A stretch of DNA of 35,367 nucleotides from PWQG01 sp040882255 (GTDB taxonomy: Bacteria; Pseudomonadota; Gammaproteobacteria; Pseudomonadales; Pseudohongiellaceae), in contig JBBEBP010000010.1 of assembly GCA_040882255.1 (NCBI GenBank), positions 1 to 35,367 of the forward strand. The letters run 5' to 3'. Positions 16,824 through 23,832 of this stretch are shown piece by piece. A program made the position numbers and the translations under genes. Positions within the stretch are counted from its first letter, which is position 1; every line of letters begins with the position of its first letter. The notes beneath the pieces are model-generated. The model made no database searches, was not told the origin of the DNA, and was given only the letters and a program-made list of their open reading frames with translations.

Positions 16824-17199
16824 CACGACGCTCCCGAAGCAGGTTTTCCAGCTTCTCCACGGTCTCCGGGTCCATCTGGCCGGAGGTGTCGACGAAGGCG
16901 GACAACGAGGTCGCGAAATCGCCGTTGAAGCGCTCCAGCACGTCGCGCATCATCCGGGCCACCAGCGCTTCGCGCTCCACCTGCGGGGCGTAGCTATAGG
17001 CGTGGCTGGACTTCTGCCGGCTGACCAGTTGCTTGCGGTGCAGGCGCTCCAGGGTCGACTGTACGGTACTCAGCGAGCAGCCGCGCGCCTGCCCCAGTGC
17101 CGCGTGGACGGCCTTGGCGGAGGCCTGCTGATGTCGCCACAGGTGATCAAGCACCGCGGTTTCCAGCTCACCAAGTACGGGAATAGGGGAGTCTTTCAT
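16816..17199 (-). CDS. BlaI/MecI/CopY-family repressor
   Basis: A 127-residue DNA-binding protein. Residues about 8-75 form the winged helix: LGELETAVLDHLW, AKAVHAALG, then the recognition region CSLSTVQSTLERLHRK and the wing (SSHAYSYAP). Residues 76-127 form the dimerisation helices (RFNGDFATSLSAF, VEKLENLLRE). In staphylococcal BlaI/MecI the protease cut is at Asn101-Phe102; by length and alignment the same place here is Ala101-Phe102. Start 17199 gives the normal family N-terminus; a longer reading from 17295 adds untypical residues across a conserved-looking hairpin. No CopY-type CxCx4CxC tail is present, so it is probably not itself the metal sensor. It is first in the efflux operon and overlaps the M56 gene, the classical repressor-protease pairing. 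Confidence 0.92.
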   Translation of the reverse strand: MKDSPIPVLGELETAVLDHLWRHQQASAKAVHAALGQARGCSLSTVQSTLERLHRKQLVSRQKSSHAYSYAPQVEREALVARMMRDVLERFNGDFATSLSAFVDTSGQMDPETVEKLENLLRERRDG

Positions 17200-17245
17200 G
17201 GGAAGCAGCCCGGGTTCATGGATAATGCGATCAGCTTGAACCCCA

Positions 17246-17270
17246 AAAAACCGACCGTCAATCGGTTTTT
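17246..17270. promoter_or_regulatory. Perfect inverted repeat in the blaI-like/pepN divergent region
   Basis: AAAAACCGA (17246-17254) and TCGGTTTTT (17262-17270) are perfect complements around a 7-base centre, 47 bases upstream of the repressor ATG. Read on the minus strand it ends in a T run like a weak intrinsic terminator or attenuator; read as DNA it is a dyad suitable for a dimeric repressor. A second small palindrome, GAATATTC, lies at 17350-17357. Which of these, if either, the repressor binds is unknown. Confidence 0.4.
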
Positions 17271-17382
17271 CTCGTCTCTCCGGTAAAACAGGCACCGAAA
17301 CTGGCTAGCGGCGGGACTTTATGAGAGAGTAACCGGTCTTCCAGACATCGAATATTCTATTGTTTCCAGAGAGCGTTACCCC

Positions 17383-20103
17383 ATGAGAGATGCACAGGCC
17401 AGAACCACTTACCTGAAGGATTACCAACTGCCGGCTTTCCTGATCGACAGGACAGAGCTGCGCTTCGAGCTGGCGGAAGACAGTTCCACGGTCACGTCGA
17501 AGCTGACCATGCGGCGCAATCCGGACCTGGTCGGCAACAATGCGGACCGGCTTGAGCTGGACGGCCAGGAGATGGTGCTGGAATCGCTACGCATCAACGG
17601 CCGGGAGCTGGAGAAGGACGAGTACCTGGTCGAGGACGAGATGCTGGCGGTGCGCTCACTGGAGCATTCGCTGGGCGATCGTGCCAGGGACATTGACAGT
17701 GGCTTTGAGCTGGAGTGCGTGACGCGGCTGAAGCCTCAGGACAACACCAGCCTGGAAGGGCTGTACAAGAGCAAGACGATGTTCTGCACGCAGTGCGAGG
17801 CGGAAGGCTTCCGCAAGATCACCTATTACCTGGACCGCCCGGACGTAATGTCGAAATTCACCACTACCGTGGTGGCGGACAAGGAGAAGTATCCGGTGCT
17901 GCTGTCCAATGGTAATGACATCGAGAAGGGCGAGTCCGACGGCGGGCGTCACTGGGTGACCTGGGAGGATCCGTTCCGCAAGCCGGCCTACCTGTTCGCG
18001 CTGGTGGCGGGGGACCTGAGCCACATCGAGGATCAATTCACAACCATGTCCGGGCGGGACGTCAAGCTGCAGCTGTTCGTCGAGCCCAAGGATCTGGACA
18101 AGTGTGACCACGCCATGCGCTCGCTGAAACTGGCCATGAAGTGGGACGAGGACGTCTACGGGCGCGAGTATGATCTGGACATCTTCATGATCGTCGCCGT
18201 GGATGACTTCAACATGGGGGCCATGGAAAACAAGGGTCTGAATATTTTCAATACCTCCTGTGTGCTGGCCAACCCGGAGACCACCACGGACGCCGCTTTC
18301 CAGCGCGTGGAAAGCGTGGTGGCCCACGAGTATTTCCACAACTGGTCCGGCAACCGCGTGACCTGCCGTGACTGGTTTCAGCTCAGCCTGAAGGAAGGCT
18401 TTACTGTGTTCCGTGACTCGGAGTTTTCCGCCGACATGAACTCGCGTACGGTCAAGCGCATTGAGGACGCGACACTACTGCGCACCGCGCAGTTCGCTGA
18501 GGATGCCGGCCCCATGGCCCATCCCGTGCGACCTGACTCCTATATGGAAATCGGCAACTTCTATACCCTGACCATCTATGAAAAAGGTTGTGAAGTGGTG
18601 CGCATGATCCACGAGCTGTTGGGCGCGGAGGACTTTCGCAAGGGCTCGGACCTGTATTTCGAGCGCCACGATGGCCAGGCCGTGACCACGGAAGATTTCG
18701 TCGTTGCCATGGAGGACGCCAGCGGTATAGACCTGACCCGGTTCCGACGCTGGTACAGCCAGGCCGGTACGCCACGCCTGGACATCACCGCCAACTACGA
18801 TGCCAGCACACGCGAGTACGAACTGCTGGTGCGGCAGTCCACGCCGCCCACCCCGGACCAGCCCACCAAGGAGCCGCTGCACATCCCGCTGCGCATGGGC
18901 CTGATCGGCCAGAATGGAAAAGAGCTACCGCTGAACCTGAAGGGCGCCGATGACAACAGTGGCCAGATCGACCGCGTGCTGGACGTGACGGAAAACGTGC
19001 AAAGCTATGTGTTTACGGACATCGACGAAGAGCCGGTGCCGTCCCTGCTGCGCGGCTTCTCCGCGCCGGTAAAACTGCACTTCGACCACAGCCGCGAGGA
19101 CCTGCTGTTTCTGATGACCAGCGACAGTGACGGCTTCAACCGATGGAATGCCTCGCAGGAATTGGCTACACAGGTGATCGACGAACAGATCGCCGCGCGC
19201 TATTCCGGTCAGAACCCGCAACTGGACCCGACGCTGGAGCAGGCCTATGCGCAGGTGCTGGACGCCGCCATTGCATCTGCGGAAGGCGAGGGCACGATGG
19301 ACCAGCATATGATCGCCCAGCTGCTGGCCCTGCCGTCCGAAGCCTACCTGGCCGAGCAGGCCGAGGTCATCGACGTGGATGGCATCCACCATGTGCGCGA
19401 GTTCACCGCCGATGCCCTGGCCCGCCAGCACAAGGAACGCTTCGCGCAGCTGCATGCCCTGTGCCAGAGCGATGCGCCGTACCGCCCGGATGCGGAGGAT
19501 ATCGCCCGCCGCGCGCTGAAGAACGTTTGCCTGATGTACCTGATGCGCACAGAGGATGAGCGCTGGCTGGATGTCTGCGAACGCCAGTTTGACGATGCCG
19601 GCAACATGACCGACGTCAGTACGGCGTTGCGCCAGCTGGTCAACAGCCGCATGCCGGAAGCCGATGCGGCCGCCGAGCGCGCGCTGGAGGCGTTCTACTA
19701 CCAATGGCAGGATGAGGCACTGGTAGTGGACCAGTGGTTCAGCCTCCAGGCCACCTCCACCAAGCCGGAAACCCTGAAACGCGTTTACACATTGATGGAG
19801 CATGACGCTTTCGACATCCGCAACCCCAACAAGGTGCGCGCGGTAATCGGCGCTTTCTGCAACAGCAATCCGGTCAACTTCCATGACGTCTCCGGAGAGG
19901 GCTACCGCTTCCTGGCCGACCAGGTGATCGCCCTGAACGCCCTGAACCCGCAGATCGCTGCCCGCCTGCTTACTCCGCTGACGCGCTGGCGCCGGTATGA
20001 CGAGAAGCGTCAGGGCTTGATGAAGGCGGAGCTGGAGCGGGTGATGACCACGGAGAATCTGTCCAGGGATGTGTTCGAGGTGGTGACCAAGTCGTTGCGG
20101 TAG
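17383..20103 (+). CDS. pepN: Aminopeptidase N (M1 family)
   Basis: A 906-residue cytoplasmic zinc aminopeptidase that removes N-terminal residues from peptides. The exopeptidase motif GAMEN is near residue 278. The zinc site is HEYFH (H315, E316, H319) with the third ligand E338 in SLKEGFTVFRD; the surrounding block NWSGNRVTCRDWFQLSL is nearly identical to E. coli PepN. The DUF3458-type beta domain and the long C-terminal helical domain are complete. It is about 36 residues longer than E. coli PepN. The ATG at 17383 begins MRDAQARTTYLKDYQLPAF, the usual N-terminus. It is divergent from the efflux operon with 183 bases between the two starts, and appears monocistronic. Confidence 0.97.
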   Translation: MRDAQARTTYLKDYQLPAFLIDRTELRFELAEDSSTVTSKLTMRRNPDLVGNNADRLELDGQEMVLESLRINGRELEKDEYLVEDEMLAVRSLEHSLGDRARDIDSGFELECVTRLKPQDNTSLEGLYKSKTMFCTQCEAEGFRKITYYLDRPDVMSKFTTTVVADKEKYPVLLSNGNDIEKGESDGGRHWVTWEDPFRKPAYLFALVAGDLSHIEDQFTTMSGRDVKLQLFVEPKDLDKCDHAMRSLKLAMKWDEDVYGREYDLDIFMIVAVDDFNMGAMENKGLNIFNTSCVLANPETTTDAAFQRVESVVAHEYFHNWSGNRVTCRDWFQLSLKEGFTVFRDSEFSADMNSRTVKRIEDATLLRTAQFAEDAGPMAHPVRPDSYMEIGNFYTLTIYEKGCEVVRMIHELLGAEDFRKGSDLYFERHDGQAVTTEDFVVAMEDASGIDLTRFRRWYSQAGTPRLDITANYDASTREYELLVRQSTPPTPDQPTKEPLHIPLRMGLIGQNGKELPLNLKGADDNSGQIDRVLDVTENVQSYVFTDIDEEPVPSLLRGFSAPVKLHFDHSREDLLFLMTSDSDGFNRWNASQELATQVIDEQIAARYSGQNPQLDPTLEQAYAQVLDAAIASAEGEGTMDQHMIAQLLALPSEAYLAEQAEVIDVDGIHHVREFTADALARQHKERFAQLHALCQSDAPYRPDAEDIARRALKNVCLMYLMRTEDERWLDVCERQFDDAGNMTDVSTALRQLVNSRMPEADAAAERALEAFYYQWQDEALVVDQWFSLQATSTKPETLKRVYTLMEHDAFDIRNPNKVRAVIGAFCNSNPVNFHDVSGEGYRFLADQVIALNALNPQIAARLLTPLTRWRRYDEKRQGLMKAELERVMTTENLSRDVFEVVTKSLR

Positions 20104-20177
20104 GGTGGCAAAGCCGCGAGCGATTCGGGTTTGAAACACTGGCGCCGGAGACGACCGATCATAACGGAGGGGGACGG

Positions 20178-20363
20178 ATGGCACAGATTCAGAAATACCC
20201 CGCAACGTGGCGGATACTGCATTGGGTCATGGCGCTGGCGGGTCGCCTGTTTGCGATACATGGCGCGCTTGTCATAACCTTGTGCGTGCTGGTTATCGGC
20301 CACATTGTGGCCGCTTTCCGTCACATGCTCCGCAAGGATGGCATTTTCCGCCGGATGGTCTGA
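20178..20363 (+). pseudogene. Internally deleted cytochrome b561 remnant
   Basis: A 61-codon frame with its own ATG and a purine-rich GAGGGGG site four bases upstream. Its start (QKYPATWRILHWVMAL) matches the first helix of bacterial cytochrome b561 proteins, including a heme-ligand-type His. Its end (HIVAAFRHMLRKDGIFRRMV) matches the last helix and C-terminus. About 110 central residues, including helices 2 and 3 of a normal protein of roughly 175-180 residues, are missing without loss of frame. It lies between pepN and a GST-fold gene. It is either a decaying pseudogene or a two-helix miniprotein; the in-frame join leaves the second possible. Confidence 0.7.
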
Positions 20364-20385
20364 ACAGAGGAGTAATTCCCCACCC

Positions 20386-21525
20386 ATGAAGCCCGTTCCC
20401 GCTGACCAGCCCATGATTCTCTATGGCGTGCCCCATTCTCTCTACACAGGCGTGGCCCGCTGTTACCTGCGCACGCAAGGCATCCCCTATGTGGAGCGGC
20501 CCACGTCCCATCCGGATTTCGGCGAACGTATCGTGCCGGTGATCGGGCGCAGTATTATTCCCGTGCTGGAGACACCGGCAGGGGAGATTATCCAGGACAG
20601 TCAGGACATCATCGATCACTTCGAGGCCGCAGGCGTGGCCTGGTCGGCATACCCGGAGGGACCGTTGCAACGGGTGATGGCGATCCTGGTGCAGTACTAC
20701 GGTAGCCAGGCGATGCTGCGCCATGCCATGCACTACCGTTGGTCCTATCGCGATCAGCAGGAGGCCTTCCTGCGGGATGCCTTTTCGGCCGGGTCCGGGC
20801 CGGACATGGCCGACAGGATTATGGCGCGAATGCAGTCCTACCTGCCGCCGCTGGGTGTCACGGAGGCGAGCATTCCACTGATTGAGGAGTCCTACGGGCA
20901 ATTACTGGACATTCTGGAGCAGCATTTCCGCGAGCACCCCTACCTGTTCGGCGGGCGGCCCTCGGTGGGTGATTATGGGCTGATCGGTCCGATGTTCGCG
21001 CACCTCGGACGCGACCCGGTACCATCGGACCAGATGAAGCGCCGCGCTCCACGCGTGTTCCGCTGGGCGGAACGCATGACCGCACCGGGACTGGATGCGC
21101 CGGAGTTCGCCGGGTACGGTGCAGAATACTGCCCGGACGACACACTACCTGCTACGCTGGAACCCCTGTTCGCCCATATCGCGGAGGAGGTCTTCCCCGA
21201 GTTGACGGACAAGCTTGCCTTCATGGATGCGCATCTCGAGCAGCTTCAGCCAAAGGACGGCGAGCCCGTTTCCGAAAAGCCGCACCGGCGCCACATCGGG
21301 CAGGTGGAGACAAGCTTCCGTGGCGTGCCGGTGACGTCGGGTGTGCAGCCGTACCTGCTTTACGTGCTGCGCCGCGCCGACCGCGTGATCGAGGCGCTGG
21401 GTGAACAGGAGCGGGCGAGGGTGCTGGAACGGTTGCGGAGTTGCGGCCTGGACCGCGCGTTGCCGGGCAATCGTAGCTATAGCGTGGACCGCCGTGGTCA
21501 CGTCGAGGTCTGGGAGCGAAGCTGA
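20386..21525 (+). CDS. Glutathione S-transferase-fold protein
   Basis: A 379-residue protein. Residues about 10-85 form a thioredoxin-like GST N-domain: LYGVPHSLYTGVARCYLRTQ, the cis-Pro-type strand IIPVLETP and the glutathione-contact-type QDSQDIIDHF. The C-terminal all-helical domain spans about 100-270 (YLFGGRPSVGDYGLIGPMFAHL is typical). The last 110 residues are an extra region, making it longer than ordinary GSTs (about 210). The start at 20386 follows AGAGGAG by about 13 bases, slightly far; the next in-frame ATG (20413) has no clear site. The substrate is unknown. It converges with the DUF6607 gene, only six bases separating their stops. Confidence 0.8.
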   Translation: MKPVPADQPMILYGVPHSLYTGVARCYLRTQGIPYVERPTSHPDFGERIVPVIGRSIIPVLETPAGEIIQDSQDIIDHFEAAGVAWSAYPEGPLQRVMAILVQYYGSQAMLRHAMHYRWSYRDQQEAFLRDAFSAGSGPDMADRIMARMQSYLPPLGVTEASIPLIEESYGQLLDILEQHFREHPYLFGGRPSVGDYGLIGPMFAHLGRDPVPSDQMKRRAPRVFRWAERMTAPGLDAPEFAGYGAEYCPDDTLPATLEPLFAHIAEEVFPELTDKLAFMDAHLEQLQPKDGEPVSEKPHRRHIGQVETSFRGVPVTSGVQPYLLYVLRRADRVIEALGEQERARVLERLRSCGLDRALPGNRSYSVDRRGHVEVWERS

Positions 21526-21531
21526 GCGGGT

Positions 21532-22677
21532 TCAATATTCCATTGTGGCCCGGTCGTCCGGATCAGCCCGGTATTCGGTCAGGGTTTTCACAATGAAACT
21601 GCGATTTTCGGCTGCTGTGAAGTGTTCGCCGTCGAAGATTGCCTGCGCCCGCTCAAACAGTGGCTGGAACAACTGGCGCCCGTCGACTTCCGACCGCAGC
21701 CGGATGCGCTTATCCTCTTCCATTGCCCGTGCCCAGTAGGCCCGGACCTCGCCCCAGAATGCGGAGGTCGCCGACCAGTAGTCGTCACCCGGCGTGGTGT
21801 CGAAATCGCGAATCCGCTCGTAACGTGCGATGCCGATTTCCCGCGCCAGGCGTGATTCGACTTCGCCGGGACCCGCCAGCACCGCCTTGACGTTATGCTC
21901 TTCCTGCACCCAGCCGGTCGGCAGGACGATGTGCGTGTTGGTGCCGGCCAGCACGTCGTAGTCATCACGAACGGAGAATTCCCGGCGCGGCAGAGGCCGC
22001 CAGGTTTTCCCGCTGGTCCACCATGAGCGCTCCGGGGTATGCCTCCATTCACCCCAGGCGGCGTAGCGGGGTGAGTCATCGACCTGCCAGACTGTCTGTG
22101 ACCACAAGCCTTCCCGCGCCGGCGCATCGCGCGTCTCCCGGGCCCAGGTGCCATAGCCACGGTATGTGTGAACCTCGGGGTTTTCATATTCCCAGTCCTG
22201 CCGCCAGTGCTTGGTCACGAAGGGGCCCATCACCTCGCCGTCCCCGTCGATCACGGACATGATCAACACATGTTGCAGCGAAATGCGCTCCCCGGCATCC
22301 TCGACCACATAGATATGTTCGGTGCCCCAGCTCTGGTAGGGCCGCGCCGGCTCGAAGCCGGGCGCATAGCCGACGGTCTCCAGGAAATCGAAACTGAGGC
22401 GGTATGTGCCGGCCATGGCGAGAATCGCGCGCCGGTCGCGCTCGAACTTCGAGAGTGTGTCTGCGCGCAGCCGCTCGAACGCTTCAGTGGTCTCGGTGAC
22501 CGTTTCCACAGCCGGCCCTTCGGTCGTGCCGCCGCGCGGGGACATGTCGGCGTCGAGGAACGGCCAGCTGAACACCGACGGATAATTCCTGGCCGGCTCA
22601 TCCTGGCAGAGCGCCAGCGACGGGGTTAGCAATAGAAGGGCGACCACGGCGGCGAAACGGGTCAATGGTCGTGGCAT
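21532..22677 (-). CDS. Secreted DUF6607-type protein, possibly iron-regulated
   Basis: A 381-residue exported protein with signal peptide MPRPLTRFAAVVALLLLTP and a likely cut near LALC-QDEP. The mature part is Trp/Tyr/Arg-rich (SWGTEHIYVVED, KHWRQDWEYENPEVHTYRGYGTW is split here as landmarks, WRHTPERSWWTSGKTWRPLPRRE, REFSVRDDYDVLAGTN). I assign it to DUF6607 by the DYDVLAGTNxHxxLPTGW-like block and overall pattern, from recall. The function of the family is unknown to me. GGAAG seven bases before the ATG supports the start. A Fur-box-like site ends 18 bases upstream, suggesting expression under iron limitation, and an AraC-type gene diverges from it. Confidence 0.75.
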   Translation of the reverse strand: MPRPLTRFAAVVALLLLTPSLALCQDEPARNYPSVFSWPFLDADMSPRGGTTEGPAVETVTETTEAFERLRADTLSKFERDRRAILAMAGTYRLSFDFLETVGYAPGFEPARPYQSWGTEHIYVVEDAGERISLQHVLIMSVIDGDGEVMGPFVTKHWRQDWEYENPEVHTYRGYGTWARETRDAPAREGLWSQTVWQVDDSPRYAAWGEWRHTPERSWWTSGKTWRPLPRREFSVRDDYDVLAGTNTHIVLPTGWVQEEHNVKAVLAGPGEVESRLAREIGIARYERIRDFDTTPGDDYWSATSAFWGEVRAYWARAMEEDKRIRLRSEVDGRQLFQPLFERAQAIFDGEHFTAAENRSFIVKTLTEYRADPDDRATMEY

Positions 22678-22694
22678 GACAGACTTCCGGATTC

Positions 22695-22713
22695 AATGAG
22701 AATGAGAATTGAT
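22695..22713. promoter_or_regulatory. Fur-box-like site
   Basis: AATGAGAATGAGAATTGAT is a run of GAGAAT/GATAAT-like hexamers, close in form to proteobacterial Fur boxes (AATGAGAATGATTATCATT is a common pattern). It lies between divergent genes: 18 bases from the DUF6607 ATG and 77 from the AraC-type ATG. Fur with ferrous iron would be expected to repress one or both. Inference from pattern only. Confidence 0.5.
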
Positions 22714-22789
22714 GATGCTATCAGAAGGCAAGTGGAAGTGGCCAGCGGGGAAATTGACTGTATGCCGCAATCATCGCACAATTGGCACC

Positions 22790-23821
22790 ATGAGCAGCAT
22801 TCGTCGGTCACGGTTCAGCACTGCGGATTTACCGCCCGAGCAACAGTTTTCCGCCTGGCGCGACAGCATTGGCACGGTGTTCGACGTACACACCCGCCCG
22901 GCACAGGCCGACCGCCGATTCGATGCGACACTGGACAATCTGTTGATCAACGATCAGTTGATGATGTCGCATTGCAGCACCCGCTCCCAACACTTCGAGC
23001 GTAGTGCTTTCCGGGCCGCTTCCGACGGCCTGGACCATTACATGTTGCAGACCCATCTGAGCGGCGAGCAGCAGATCCGGCGCGGCCGGCGACATATCCC
23101 TGTCAAGCCCGGCGATCTGCTGCTCATCGACCTTGCCGATGAGCATCAGGCAGAGAGCACGGATTTCGATCACGTCAGTCTGATTGTGCCACGCCCCTTG
23201 CTGGCACCCTTGCTCAAACACCCGGACAGTCAACAGGGACGGGTGCTGTCATCAGCCAATCCCCTCGTCGCCTTGGCCGTCAATCATATCAAGACTCTGG
23301 CACAGGTGGCAGGGCAGCTCGATGAGGCCGATGCCCAGCAGTTGGTGACGCCCACCCTGCAACTGATGGCCGGTTCCCTGAACGGCGCACCCGACAGTGT
23401 TGTGGACGGCGTTCAGGCGGTGAATGGCAGCCTGTTTTTCCAGGCTCGCCTGTATATCGCCAGCCGGCTTCACAGAAAGATCAGCCAGGATGCGCTCTGC
23501 GCCCACCTGAAATGCTCGCGGGCCACGCTCTCCAGAGTATTCCAGGCACATCGCGGGGTGCGCGCCTATGTTCAGGAACAGCGTCTGCGCAGCGCTGCCC
23601 GCCGGCTTACCGGCCAGCAGGATGCTCACCTGAGAATCTCTGATATTGCCTGTGACTGTGGCTTCACCAGTGACGCGCATTTCAGTCGCGCCTTCCGCCA
23701 GCGTTTTGGCCTGTCGCCCTCCGATGCCCGCCACCTGCGTGCCACTCCCGCTACCAGCAGCGCAAATGCGCAGGCCGGGGAGCGGGAGTACGAGCGTTGG
23801 GTCGTGGAAAGTCTGGTCTAA
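22790..23821 (+). CDS. AraC-family transcriptional regulator
   Basis: A 343-residue regulator. The N-terminal half (about 10-190) is the AraC-binding-like beta domain found in FeaR-type regulators: RSRFSTADLPPEQQFSAWRD, then a cupin-like core with VKPGDLLLIDLADEH. The C-terminal 100 residues are the double helix-turn-helix: ISQDALCAHLKCSRATLSRVF, then ISDIACDCGFTSDAHFSRAF and FGLSPSDAR. ATG 22790 gives the family N-terminus; an in-frame GTG/TTG reading upstream would run through the Fur-like box. The esterase gene starts 11 bases after its stop and is the likely operon partner or target. The effector is unknown. Confidence 0.92.
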   Translation: MSSIRRSRFSTADLPPEQQFSAWRDSIGTVFDVHTRPAQADRRFDATLDNLLINDQLMMSHCSTRSQHFERSAFRAASDGLDHYMLQTHLSGEQQIRRGRRHIPVKPGDLLLIDLADEHQAESTDFDHVSLIVPRPLLAPLLKHPDSQQGRVLSSANPLVALAVNHIKTLAQVAGQLDEADAQQLVTPTLQLMAGSLNGAPDSVVDGVQAVNGSLFFQARLYIASRLHRKISQDALCAHLKCSRATLSRVFQAHRGVRAYVQEQRLRSAARRLTGQQDAHLRISDIACDCGFTSDAHFSRAFRQRFGLSPSDARHLRATPATSSANAQAGEREYERWVVESLV

Positions 23822-23832
23822 GGAACCTTCTT

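Noticed and set aside
18925..20205. 426-codon minus-strand frame opposite pepN
   Set aside because: Antisense shadow of a well-defined aminopeptidase; no family features.
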